This document shows, in pieces, positions 25,461 through 36,389 of a DNA stretch of 64,000 bases (position 1 is its first letter; every line of letters starts with the position of its first letter). Both the position numbers and the translations under genes were made by a program. This DNA is from Acanthosoma haemorrhoidale (taxonomy: Eukaryota; Arthropoda; Insecta; Hemiptera; Acanthosomatidae): positions 92,835,189 to 92,899,188 of the forward strand of contig OV884009.1 in the NCBI GenBank assembly GCA_930367205.1. Direction: 5' to 3'. The notes beneath the pieces are model-generated. The model worked only from the letters and a program-made list of their open reading frames with translations, was not told where the DNA came from and did not search any database.

Positions 25461-25507
25461 GGAAAGTAACTAGACTTTATGATAACTTTTGTTTAGAACA
25501 GTAACTT

Positions 25508-25744
25508 CTTTTTGTAATAAAATTACAATCAACCTTATTCGGCAATAAGTAATTGTGATAAATGTTCTCTTTCATACCATATTTACATTCATTCACTCGC
25601 TCATTCATTAAGTATTTACAAACAGCACAGAGACCTCCCAAATTCACATGGTTGTCACCTCCCTCGCATGCGAAAGAGGAAGCGGAGTCTTAGGAAGTCC
25701 CCCACGCTCCTCCGCCAGCGGCGTCACTGGATACGAGTCAGTTA
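25508..25744 (-). mobile_element. Jockey-clade LINE, 3'-UTR fragment
   Basis: It shares the family 3' UTR in full: GGAGGTGACAACCATGTG, GTATTTACAAACAGC (complement), GGTATGAA and a terminal TTTTATTACAAAA-type end at 25508. The 5' end is truncated near the GTGACGC block, and there is no coding sequence. Confidence 0.8.
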
Positions 25745-26089
25745 TGATAATTTATAACAATAATATAAACAAGGGAAACAGCTTTGTCTCTAAAATTGCA
25801 ACTATCCAATAACATATGCTAGACCGGTTGAGAGCACTTCACCAAGTGACAACTGTCGGTACATATAATATATTATTTTTAATATTCGAAAATTCCCCAA
25901 CACCTTTTGTAGTTTATTATCTTGATGATAGAGGTTTTTGGTTTTGTTTGTTTGCCCTCTTGATTTAAATTGTTTATTCATCTACCAATTGTAAAAGGTA
26001 ATATGAAAAAAATGAACGATGTATGCAATCTATTGTTATACATTATACATATTTTACATAAATGCATGTAATGAAATTGTTACAAATAT

Positions 26090-26090
<1 letters not shown>

Positions 26091-26132
<42 letters not shown>
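26091..26132. repeat. (TC)n microsatellite
   Basis: An almost perfect 42-bp run of TC dinucleotides. Confidence 0.95.
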
Positions 26133-26134
<2 letters not shown>

Positions 26135-26329
26135 GCGTTCTAGTGACAGAAATAACTGGCTGTTACGAGCAAAAATACAAAAAAAAATCAATTATTAAAA
26201 TAATAAAATGGAGATGAGGTGCACACATTACGAAAATGGCAAAATAATGAAGAAATAAAACATAAGGTTTTATTATTTGATACACAATTTATTATTTAAA
26301 AAAAAACGCCGAGCCCTTTTGGCAACTTA

Positions 26330-26496
26330 CATTGATTGATATCTTCAAAGCTTATCAAAATGCCATAAAAACGATCACAAAGCGACGATTCATCCACGGT
26401 CTTCGGTCTGTAAGTGGTTCTTTTCTTGTCAAAGTTCGAACCTGGTAGCAGAATCGTTTCTTCTGTAGCACTTGGTATTGTACACGTCTTGTCCAT
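26330..26496 (-). CDS. candidate first coding exon, unidentified
   Basis: On the minus strand an ATG at 26496 opens MDKTCTIPSATEETILLPG and continues through KTVDESSLCDRFYGILISFEDINQ. There it meets a strong donor, AAT|GTAAGTTG, at about 26329. Composition and codon choice look coding, unlike the flanks. No family is recognised. Later exons would lie at lower coordinates; 22995-23426 is one possibility. Confidence 0.3.
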
Positions 26497-26639
26497 TTAG
26501 CATTTCGAAGTAGCCTATGTTGAGATGGTAGTGCTTATGAAAATAATAAATTGCGGAGATTCGTCAGACCTCTTGTTGGATTTCTTCACATGAAAACCCC
26601 TGCAGTCAGATCCATTAAAAAAGAACGGGAAAATAATAT

Positions 26640-26870
26640 TGGGAAGCGAGGTCTGTAATGGAAGCTTCAAGGACAGGAACTGTCTGGTGGACGCTGGTAT
26701 CAGTGTCATGGAGAAGTCCCGGAGTCGAGGGAACTGCACAGTTGGCCAAGGACAGGGATCAATGGATAAGGTTCGCTTCGGGCGGAGGCGGAACGCTTCC
26801 TACATTTCAGCTATATGTTCATTCACTGCAATAATCCCTTCATTCCGATTGGAAAAATGATAATAATAAA
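26640..26870 (+). pseudogene. possible LINE ORF2 C-terminal fragment
   Basis: One frame reads WTLVSVSWRSPGVEG then AQLAKDRDQWIRFA, which resembles the W...A.DRD.W pattern at the end of several LINE ORF2 proteins (RTE/CR1 style). It is short and its frame is interrupted upstream. This is tentative. Confidence 0.3.
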
Positions 26871-27257
26871 CGAAAGATGAGATATACAATATAGATTATG
26901 GATTTACAACACCTCGAACCCGTGTCATCGGGTACCTTTTTCTCAGAGGTTCACCAACGCCACGAGAATAATCATGACAATCCAAAAAACACCATTCAGA
27001 CAATTTTTTTTTCAGTAAATCATTAAACTTTAACTATAAGAACTTTTGGAAAAATTACAAGTTGTTTGTACACCATTATTAATTTGTGATGCAAGAATTC
27101 ATTCATACTTATGTACAATTCACATTCATACAATACACACTTGCATACTAATATTGCAACGAGTCAATACTCTAAAACTAGACACTTATATTTCGAAATA
27201 ACACTAAATGAAAAACACAAATTTATCAAAAGAAAGCTTTACATTCTCTCCATGTTT

Positions 27258-27315
27258 TTATTTTTATATTGGCCAACGTTTCGCCTGGGCCTATTCAGGC
27301 ATCCTCAAGGACATT
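27258..27315 (-). repeat. hammerhead-like repeat, copy 4
   Basis: On the minus strand CTTGAGGAT is followed by a GCCTG...CAGGC hairpin (arms 27283-27287 and 27296-27300) and then GAAACGTTGG. Box order and spacing match the copy at 43.22 kb, while the arm sequence differs and still pairs. Confidence 0.5.
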
Positions 27316-28826
27316 GAATTGTATAATATGTTTCAACACTAATCATTCTTATTCTCCTAACCGAATATATCGAATTGGTGCACTCCCAATATTTAGTTCA
27401 CTTTTAGTTTCTTAAATATTATTAAAAAAAAAATAACTAGTAGACATTTTTTCCCGGAGAAAGGTATTTCATTTAATTTGTTTAATCCGCTCGATCATTA
27501 AAAACAGGTAAGATAATTACGAAAAAAATAAAACCTGTTAACAGCATTTTGAAAAGTGGATGAAACGGTTTCGAAGTCGTTTTTGCATTTGTCTTTAACT
27601 ATAGGAAAAAATATGAGCTTTAAAGGCTCAATAATATATTTTGAACTATGACGGGGGGAAGAAAGTTGACAGATTTTTTTCACGATTAATTTTGTCCACT
27701 AATATTCCGTAATTATTTCTTAATAACAACGTATTATGTGTAATCCCAAATGACTACTAGTTATATTTTTTACACAAACTAAAAATTGTTTTTAGAGAAA
27801 GAGAGAGAGAGAAAATTTCTTTATTTCATTTCATGTAGATGGAGGCCTTACATTTAGATGCCAGACGCCAGAGCGCCTCTAAACAAAAATAGTAAACCTA
27901 GAAATAATTTAACAATTTAGAAATTAAGTTTATGATTTATGTAGCTAAATTTTGGTGGTGAACATTTGTTTTTAAATTTGAAATAATGAAGAGAAAATTC
28001 GAAATTCCCTGGATCAGGGATCAGTTAGTCGATAATTTTCTGATATCAATACTGTGGTAAGCCATATGACACCAATAGCAACAAAAGTTTACAGTAGACG
28101 TCGCTTAATCATAATAAGTAAATAAATCCTGACTATTAAAACATATGCCCTACATCTTGAACACAATGGCTTATATTTCACATTGGTTCTTGTTGTTTGC
28201 AACCCGCTTTGTGGCGTAAAACAATCTATTGTGTTGCAACCATCCTTCTCAGCTCGATCTCTTGTAACAAAACCTTCAACAAACAAGGTTACCAGGCCGT
28301 GTAAATAATCTATCCATATTTGTAAATAATTGGATATGTGGATTATTCGGTATTGTTATTTGCTTCGGTTCGAATTTGATAAGCATTGTTGCGAATGTTG
28401 GTTTTGTTATGCTATAGTTCACAATTGCTGTAAAAGTTATGTTGTCCGGGTCGTGCTGTGCCTTTTTTCAATATTTGTGATGTTAACTTAATTACATTTT
28501 GAAAACAAACATATCTAAGTACATATATTCCAAAAGTGCCCGGATTTCCCTCAAAAGTTTGCTTAGCTGCGTATCGGACCCATTTTTAATTTCTATTACA
28601 AAAGTGAATTCGTTATCATTATTTGCGAGACAGCTAAATTATGCATCCAAAACTAACGCAAAGTTAACTTGATCATGAACATCCTTTCGTTAGCTTTTTT
28701 ATTTTCTCTTACTTACCGTTATTTTATGATACCTTAACCAGCACATGATAAGATTAGTCCAAGATTACACCTTTCATTTTTCATATCAAATGAATCATTT
28801 TTACGACCGGTATTTTACAGCACATA
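27316..28826. other. AT-rich sequence, nothing recognised
   Basis: No exon or element could be supported. A short (GA)n run occurs near 27797. Confidence 0.4.
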
Positions 28827-28919
28827 CGAGGGTGGTCTGAAAAGTTTCCGACCTAACAAAGCTTTTATTTATTTTATTATCACCTTCATGTTGAGGTTGG
28901 AAACTTTTCAGACCACCTG
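28827..28919. mobile_element. short palindromic MITE (mariner-type ends)
   Basis: Arms GGTGGTCTGAAAAGTTTCC and GGAAACTTTTCAGACCACC form an inverted repeat around a TTTATTTATTTTATTATC centre, about 93 bp in all. The arm sequence is of the type found on mariner-derived miniature elements. A TA lies directly before the left end. A related copy lies at 30381-30503. Confidence 0.75.
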
Positions 28920-30380
28920 TGTGGACATACAGAAAATACGACAGCCTAGTACATTTTTGAAAGTAGTCTTTATCTTCTGGCCCGGCAATACATTTTTATT
29001 CCTTTCTTCAATGTATTTTTATCTTATGTATTATAATTACTCCATCCATCAAAATCTAATCACACAGTGGATCTTTGACTCGTAAATTGTTTACAAGGGT
29101 GAGCAATCTTATTCCTTTCTTATCAAATTAACATTACTGATAAGCCAAAATCAATAAATACTGATTTCAGTGACTAATAACTGATCATTTTATCTTGAGT
29201 AACTCGAATACACAACCGGAAGCTGATATTCCTCAACAGGTGGTGCGTGAGTTAAATTGATCGTTTTAAGCATTTTTGATAAGTTGAAAACCAAATGTTT
29301 TAATTAGCGATGGGTGAATACTGATTTTCTGGAATCCTTATACTACCACATCTAGGTATATTCTTTTATTGCTGAATGTTGGTATTTTATTTCTGATTAT
29401 TGCTTAAAAAGACAATAAATATAATAGTAATAATAACTTTTTTAAAACCAATATATACTTTATATACAGGCCAATATACGTTGAATGGTATTGGGGCTTA
29501 CCACCAATTCACTGTTCACTATTATTTTGATAAGCGGATTAAAAACAATTTTTTTTAATGATTGGATAACTAACAAAGCCCAACGAAATATTAATTAACT
29601 TGAACAGAATATCAGTTGATAAGAGAAATAACAATAGAAGAACTAACGTAACCAAATATGTTAGGTTCTTTCTAGACGTAACGTTTGAGTGTAAATTTAG
29701 TACAATTTCTCATTTCTTTACTTATCACATTTATGGAGTTAGGGCAAACGTCAAAAAAATATTTAAATATAATTATATTAATAAGGTAAGAGAGGGCAAT
29801 CAGTAATAAAATACTTCCGATTACTTACCAAACTGTTTTTTTTATGCTTAAATCCTTTGAATAGAATCTTAAATTAATTACTAATAACTCAGTCAAATAC
29901 AATATAAACTGTTTTATCTTCTAATAAAATAATAACTTTTTGACATCCTCAAGTACTTCTATTTTTTTTGATTACACAAAGCGAAGATTATTAGCATAAG
30001 GGTCTGAAGTCACGAGACCTTGTTTGTAAAAATGACTTTCCGGAGTGACTGAGTTGGTGTTTTTTTTTTCTGATAAATTATAATTGCATCTTAAATTTAC
30101 ACACAGTAATTTATTACAAAATAACTTGGGAATTACTTGAAACGTAGTTTTTTTTAGGGTCCTGTAGAAAATTTGCGCGATTGTTTGAAAAATAATCAAA
30201 AGACACTGATCAAGCGCTCATTACAATAATATGTATATCAGCAAAAATGAAAATAAAACATGACATATAACATAACAAGATTTTTTTTCTGCTATTCAAC
30301 CTGTTGGTGTCGTATTAATCGAATATTCATTATATAAGCCCTCAATCGAAAATTTCTATTACTATTTATTTTTTCTGTAC
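28920..30380. other. AT-rich sequence, nothing recognised
   Basis: No coding or repeat signal could be supported. Confidence 0.4.
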
Positions 30381-30503
30381 CGAGCACATACGGAGAATAG
30401 TTACTTTCAGAAACGTCTTAACAAAACTTTTGTTTCACTAGCTTTTATTTATTTTATTATCATCTTCATGTTGAGGTTGGAAACTTTTCAGACAACCTGT
30501 GTA
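30381..30503. mobile_element. second copy of the palindromic MITE, left arm decayed
   Basis: The centre and right arm (AGCTTTTATTTATTTTATTA, TTCATGTTGAGGTTGG, AAACTTTTCAGACAACCTGTG) match 28859-28919 almost exactly. Left of the centre only the outer AGCACATACG and a degraded arm are discernible, so the copy no longer forms a full hairpin. Confidence 0.6.
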
Positions 30504-32129
30504 GATGAGTTCTCCTATAGCGATCGTGAAAATTACTCAATATTTCTGAATTTTTGTTGGAAGATTCAACTATCCAAAGGATTAAGTGGTATATTTTTTG
30601 GTTAAAATTTAACAAGAGAAAGTTTGTGGAAAAAAAAATTAAACAATATTTAAAATTCTAAATCTCAGCTATGGTTAATCATACAACGTACAGCAGCCCG
30701 GGGCATCAATGGATACTCTAGTTTTACTGAGGTCACTGATCGTTTCCTGTCATGACTTGAGAATGCATTTTTTATTTTAGTTGCTCATTCCGGCAAAGAG
30801 CAAACAAGAACATCGTAGCTAATTCCATAAAACACGAGTAAGTGTCACTTGTTAATTAATTGAAATAATAAAGCTAACTTTAGCTTGGTATCAAATTAAC
30901 AGCATTCTAATTAACAGTATATAGCTTGCCTTTTCTTTTTAAGTACTGTAATTACAAATGGTCATTGACATTGCGTTCCGCGTATTGATTCAACCAGTGT
31001 TTTTTTTAGAGGTACCATATTCAGCGTAATTCCATTTGATACTCCAGCAGTACTAAAAATAAAATTATACCGGTGAAAAAAAAATGTTATCGATTAGAAA
31101 AAATATATTTAGTAGGTTATCGAAGACAAAGATCTCGATGTTATAATTAATAATATGTAATATGAGTTCTGGCTAAAGTGAACTATAATTACGCACTGTC
31201 ATTCAAACGATTTTTTTATAACCCAAGTTTCCCATAGAGGCATTATATTTTTCATGAGAGTTTGTATCGATGGACCAGAGAAATAAATAAAAAACACTTA
31301 TGAAAAATGAAGCGTAACTTACATAAACTATTATAACGATTAATCAATCACATGTGACATTAATATTTTCCTATAACGTTAAGAAGGACATACAATTAAT
31401 GATCTCGACGTCCTGTTTAATAAAAACCTCATTAAAACTGTCAATAAAATCGTTTTCACTACCATAATGGTACCCTTAATTGATATGAAAGGCTGAAATT
31501 TATGTCTAATAAAAATAAAGATATGTAAACATGTGACTGTAAATGAGAAATATGCAACAACGTAAATGCCAATAATACGAGTCCAGTGGTCAACAGTTTA
31601 TAAAAACAACTTATATTTTCAAATCTTTTAATAAAAAAAATATATGATATGAATAAACATATGTCAAGGAAGAGAATAAGCATAATAAAAACTGGAGTTC
31701 ACTTGTTCTGACTAAACGAATTTTCAAATAAAAACCTATGCTGATCATGCCTTAACATAGATGTATAACTGTACCAGTGTGCTGAATAACTTGAACTCGT
31801 CAGTCGAAACTGGTTAATTGCACCAAAAACAATTTCAAATTCACGCATCAATCAATGAATGTTTGGAAACTCACGAATATACTTGCCTCTTGTCAGAATG
31901 TACGTCATTGTTCAACATTTATACGTTTCTTGTATAAATTCAAAAGCTGAACGGAAGAGAAAAAATTTGAAAGTAGGGAGTAAAGGAGCACATGAATTTA
32001 GAAAAGTATATAATTTTCAATATAATTATCCGAATTAAAAAGGCAACCTAAAATCCAACACAAGATCCTCATTTCTTCGAAGTTTTCATCTTTTAATTTA
32101 AAAATAAATTAAAAACAATTAATTCAAGT
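30504..32129. other. AT-rich sequence, nothing recognised
   Basis: No coding or repeat signal could be supported. Confidence 0.4.
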
Positions 32130-32345
32130 GGACCCTAGGTATAACGCTGATCGTTATAACGGATATAACGTGGGTATAGCCCTGGGCCCAATCACCGATA
32201 AGTCTGAAAGTAAGATAACAACACACAATAATTTTTTATAACGGAATCACGATTTTTGACAATTGTTGATACCGTGCCTACTTGTAATTTCGTACTTTTT
32301 AGCCACGTCTTTATTGTTCATTCCACTTTCTCATATTTTTTCTTT
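32130..32345 (-). mobile_element. pogo/Tigger-like DNA transposon remnant
   Basis: The left part has a TATAACG-rich terminal sequence (TATAACGCTGATCGTTATAA) of the kind found at pogo-family ends. On the minus strand, 32230-32330 gives NNKDVAKKYEI and, one frame over, GTVSTIVKNRD, the helix-turn-helix of CENP-B/pogo transposases, broken by a frameshift. A terminus lying next to the N-terminal domain suggests an internally deleted copy. Confidence 0.5.
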
Positions 32346-32433
32346 TGTATCAATCTAGAGTTTTCATCAAATCATATTGTGTTGTTCAGACTTCATCATA
32401 CTGTTTTTTTTATGTGGATCCACCGATGATTTT

Positions 32434-32547
32434 ATTTTTCTTATTATTATTCAGGTTCACACTATATTTTTCTTATTATTATTCAGGTTCACACTATATT
32501 TTTCTTATTATTATTCAGGTTCACACTATATTTTTATTATTATTATG
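32434..32547. repeat. 32-bp tandem repeat, about 3.5 copies
   Basis: The unit runs from ATTTTTCTTATTATTATTCA through GGTTCACACTAT. Units begin at 32434, 32466 and 32498 and are essentially identical, followed by a partial unit at 32530. Overlapping open frames here are by-products of the repetition. Confidence 0.95.
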
Positions 32548-32877
32548 ACTTTTTTTTGATGATGTAATACTTTATTTACCATCTGAACACGATTGTTATT
32601 CATGTGAGACTTTGTCCTGGAATGTTTTTTTTTTTCTATTATATAACTCTCAAAGAAATATGTAACAAATTTGCAAAATAAAAAAAAAATACATATATAT
32701 ATAATTCACTGAAATATGTATTGTAAAATTAACCAAAATTTACATAACATGCGTTAGAAGCTATAATAGGTCGCTCTAGGGACAATATGTAAATTCATAT
32801 CAATGCCGGCCTTAATGAAATGAAACTACATAAAACATGATTTGTGATGTATTGGCCTGGGTCCGCCAGTAAAGAAC
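32514..32877. repeat. segmental duplication, left copy
   Basis: It matches 33452-33832 in the same orientation: AGGTTCACAC, CATCTGAACACGATTGTTAT, GAGACTTTGTCC, CACTGAAATATGTAT, AATTAACCAAAATTTAC, GTAAATTCATATCAAT and GTAAAGAACATCC occur in order in both. The copies differ by many indels. Confidence 0.8.
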
Positions 32878-33151
32878 ATCCGTGGAAGAACCGCCTAACT
32901 TTTTTATTTGATATCTAGAAAGTTTATTCATTTATATACAATGCTTTTTTCTAATGGAACTTCAAGGTGCTCGAAATATGTTTGATAAAGAAACTTTCAA
33001 AATTTATGTTTGAGGTCCTTTGAATCAATTCTCGATTTTCTTCCCCATCTCTAGTCGCCAGGAAACCTATCCAAAATCGTCTCCCACTCGGTGCTCACAG
33101 AAGTACCCTCCTTTTTTACTATATTATTTTGTACGCTTTGTAACATCCTAG

Positions 33152-33348
33152 GTGAGCAAGGATTGACAGCAGAATGTTTATTAAATGTATGTACAAAGAT
33201 GGGCTCTAATGGAAAGCCGTACGATATACTAACTGAAGTGGATATCGTAAACGCTGTGATACCTGTCGAGCAACCAATTGGAGAGAAAGGCAGTGAAGAG
33301 GATTGGAGCGCTTGCCGCAATTGGCGTCTTATTGGATTGGATGTAGGG
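33152..33348 (+). CDS. candidate odorant-binding-protein exon (isolated)
   Basis: A pyrimidine-rich acceptor ending CATCCTAG precedes 33152, and a GTATAAAT donor follows 33348. The exon is 197 bp: two bases, then 65 open codons. It reads EQGLTAECLLNVCTKMGSNG at the start and has EKGSEEDWSACRNW near the end. The second and third cysteines are followed by KMG..NGK, and 40 residues separate the third and fourth, inside the 36-46 range of classic insect odorant-binding proteins. The C2-C3 gap is four residues rather than the usual three, which argues for caution or for decay. The missing C1 and C5-C6 would be on other exons, and none was found nearby. If real, it would encode part of a small secreted ligand-binding protein. 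The identification is inferred from pattern only. Confidence 0.42.
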
Positions 33349-33451
33349 GTATAAATCGCATATCGAGCCCGTATTCATTATATTTTCATACTTTCATTTT
33401 TATGTTTATATTTTTATCTAATTGTCTACCATACATATAAATGCATGGCTA

Positions 33452-33832
33452 CCAAGGTTCACACTTTATTTTACATTCTTTTTTTTTAAATGGTGTAATA
33501 TTTCTTCTTATTTGCCAGAAATGAATTTCCCATCTGAACACGATTGTTATTCATATGAGACTTTGTCCATGAATAATTTTTTTTCTATTATATTCTATTT
33601 TATAACAAAACTTACAAAATAAAAAAAAAATACATATATATATATATTATTCACTGAAATATGTATAGTAAAATTAACCAAAATTTACTTAAAAAGCCTT
33701 AGAAAATATACTGTAATCAAATGTAAATTCATATCAATCACAGCCTTAGTGATATGAAACACAACTAAATAATACACTTCATTTTGTGACGTATTGCATT
33801 TTCCTTGAACCTGGCTCTGCAAGTAAAGAACA
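33452..33832. repeat. segmental duplication, right copy
   Basis: Partner of 32514-32877. Together the two copies bracket the candidate odorant-binding exon, with about 575 bp of unique sequence between them. Confidence 0.8.
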
Positions 33833-34389
33833 TCCCCCTGTGCATCTGAAACAAAATCGCTAAATTAACTAAAAGTAAAATATCACTAAATGATTTATAA
33901 AACCTCCACACGAGAAACAAGGGGTAATCTTAATAGCCACTTTTCAAAGTCCAATAACGTGAACAAATGAAATGCTGGAAAAATCTGAAGAGCCACTCCA
34001 GCGGATTTTCTTTTTCCTGCTATCCCGGAAAAAATACACACATCCGCATGCCCTTTTAACATTCTACGAAACAGTTCGCTCCCCTAATTGCCTGCCCACG
34101 GATTTTAATTGGGTTTGTGGAAATGTTTCATGGAATTAAAATTATATTATTCATTTTTATCAACAAAAGAGCTTCATGGAAAAACATATATTCTTTGTAG
34201 AGAGGGAATTTATTTAGATTGAATGCCGAGTAAAATTATATCAGAAGCAATGGAGTTGGCCTTGTATAAATAGTTACATTATAAAAACAACTAACTAGTT
34301 GATGAGAGGTTTAGTGGCTCGCTGTTTTTGTTTTTGTCAAATGAATGATTCCACCGGCTAAAATTTTGTTATAATAATAATTAGTTATA
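33833..34389. other. AT-rich sequence, nothing recognised
   Basis: I looked here for a downstream partner exon carrying two cysteines nine apart, and saw none. Confidence 0.4.
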
Positions 34390-34466
34390 CGGTATGAATG
34401 AAAACATTTATCGCAATTACTTATTCCCCAATAAGGCAGATTGTAATTTTATCACAATAAAGAAGT
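34390..34466 (+). mobile_element. Jockey-clade LINE, last about 75 bp only
   Basis: GGTATGAATGAAAACATTTA leads into GGCAGATTGTAATTTTATCA and CAATAAAGAAG, identical in layout to the 3' end at 44400-44462. It is an extremely 5'-truncated copy. Confidence 0.75.
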
Positions 34467-35219
34467 TCATAAAAAAAAATTAGAAATAAATTAGAAATGT
34501 ATATCATAAAACTTAAATTACTCCCTCTTTCTGCTTTAGCATCAATATTAATATTACTATATAAAAAAAAACGCCTAATTACATGTCCTCATTATTATCA
34601 GTTAGCATATTATCGGTAGCATTGTACAGTGGCAAGCATAACCCGCTTAACATTTTGTATCAGTGACATTTGTATATTACAATGCAATAATAATAGCGCC
34701 TCTTAACTTTTATAAAATGCTTTCATGAAAGTACAAAAGTAAACTGTACTCACTGCTGCTACGGTAATTCGTTTACTACGTAGTGAGCAAACTGTCAGCC
34801 ATGGTCAAACAGGAGTATTTTTGGCGACTATAACAACATTTTTAACTATTAATATAAAATAATAAGAACACAAAAAATTATCATATTTAATAACAATATA
34901 TGGCAGTTTCTGAGAGACGTAACTGAACAAACGTTGTTAAATGGTGTTAGTAAACCAGAACAAGTCTACAGCGTCGATGCCTATTAGTTCAAAACATTAC
35001 ATAGCAACTAAGTTTTCTGATTCGAAACTATTCATTTATTTTTGCTTTTTTTAATTTACGCACAATGTTTTCCTTAACCATAACTTCCATCCTCCATTTG
35101 TAATATTATACGCATGTTCCTCGCTCAACTCACAACCATCCATATCGTCCTGTATAATTTCTCTCTTAAAAGTATATTTGGGCGAGTGCCAAGGACTCCA
35201 GTATTCTTTGCATTCAGTC
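34467..35219. other. mostly AT-rich sequence with one unexplained minus-strand frame
   Basis: A 77-codon minus-strand frame (35051-35284, ...WLPCEFWIAGTECKEYW...) is Trp/Cys-rich, but no family is recognised. Its upstream end overlaps the dispersed repeat at 35262-35420, so it may be transposon-derived. Confidence 0.3.
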
Positions 35220-35261
35220 CCTGCAATCCAGAATTCGCAGGGTAGCCATGTGCTCCCTTCT

Positions 35262-35420
35262 ATAACAAGAACCGTACCCTTCATGATCTCTGATCACTCT
35301 GATCTCCACATCCCTTTCATTCAAGATTCAGCCACCTCCTACCACCAGAACTTCGAGTCCCACCTCCGTGGCCATTGTGATCGGTGTGCTAATACTCCCA
35401 ACCCAGCCCTGGCAACTCGG
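35262..35420 (-). repeat. dispersed repeat shared with 57290-57385
   Basis: On the minus strand GGAGGTGGCTGAATCTTGA, GGGATGTGGAGATCAG and GAAGGGTACGGTTCTTGTTA match, in order, the plus-strand sequence at 57290-57385. The 35-kb copy has a short extra segment, AGTGATCAGAGATCAT. Confidence 0.6.
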
Positions 35421-35765
35421 AACGACGCCTAAAGCGGATGTCACTTCACGACCAACTAGCATTTCGTTTGATTTCATCTTTATAGAGTGTTGATTACCAA
35501 GCGGTTTTGGCCAATGAGCCCTCCCCCCCAAAAAACAAAAAAACAACACGACGTTAAAAAAAGTTCTAAACAATGCTTAAAATACCATGTATATATCCTA
35601 ATCCATATGATAATGCTCTATATTCCCATGTGCTGTCCGGCAACCTAGCCGACGCCTAAAGCTAGAGTTACTTTTGACAGTGAGAAAAGGGATCATTTTC
35701 CCCCAAAAAGTAACAAGACGTTAAAACTGAAGTTGTAACTACTGCTTAAAATACGACGTATTGAT
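35408..35765. repeat. two diverged direct repeats about 230 bp apart
   Basis: GACGCCTAAAGC followed later by a C-rich/A-rich tract, ACGTTAAAA and TGCTTAAAATAC occurs at 35424-35585 and again at 35650-35760. The flanks GGCAACTCGG and GGCAACCTAG also correspond. Confidence 0.5.
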
Positions 35766-36244
35766 TGTATCTGAACATTTCAATAAAGATATATATACCA
35801 AATAAAATTTATCCTTTTTGTTCTTCCTCTCTTTCTACTTCCCATGGCTTCTATTTTATAGTGGCTTTTAATTTTCGGCTATTCACTATTATGGGTAATT
35901 TTGCGGGGATTGTCTGTTTAGACACCCATCCAGTCTCTTGAACTTTCTTTTTTTTTTATCATGTATAGTATAGATCAAACCGCGGAAATATAGCACAAGT
36001 CCTTCTCTGCACGAGTTAGCACTTTCCAGATCTCAAAGATTCATTAAATAATGCTTTCTACTATCGTACTTCATATCAGCCGTTGTTAAAACATTACTGC
36101 TCCACGACACTATCGTGAACATTCCAATAGTTTTTCTACCTTCCATAATTTTTTTCTCTATTTACCTTTTTTATTCACCTATTATTCATTAGGTTAGATA
36201 TTATCGGACTTGCAATTATTACAACTGTATCTTTACATTTTCAG
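35766..36244 (+). promoter_or_regulatory. upstream region of the GH27 gene, ending in a likely splice acceptor
   Basis: No promoter could be identified. The TATCTTTACATTTTCAG just before 36245 is a good 3' splice site only two bases before the ATG. The first coding exon may therefore be preceded by a non-coding 5'-UTR exon upstream, and the true promoter would lie further left. Confidence 0.4.
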
Positions 36245-36246
36245 AT

Positions 36247-36389
36247 ATGATGATACTACTGATCCTTTTAGCCGGACCAGCACTCGGTTTGGACAATGGG
36301 TTGGTCAGAACACCACCTATGGGCTGGCTCGCATGGGAGAGGTTCAGGTGCAACACTGACTGCAAGAACGACCCCGACAATTGCATAAG
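36247..36389 (+). CDS. NAGA: GH27 gene, coding exon 1
   Basis: Encodes residues 1-47 plus two bases of codon 48. Two ATGs stand in tandem at 36247 and 36250; the first is used here. The donor is ATAAG|GTAATT. It carries the signal peptide and the conserved TPPMGW...WERFRCN segment. Confidence 0.9.

Noticed and set aside
32434..32547. CRISPR-like array
   Set aside because: The units are contiguous with no spacers, and the genome is clearly eukaryotic. It is a plain tandem repeat.
32345..32559. Two overlapping plus-strand frames with a repeated FTLYFSYYYSG-like pattern
   Set aside because: The pattern comes from the 32-bp tandem DNA repeat read in successive frames. There is no sign of a gene.
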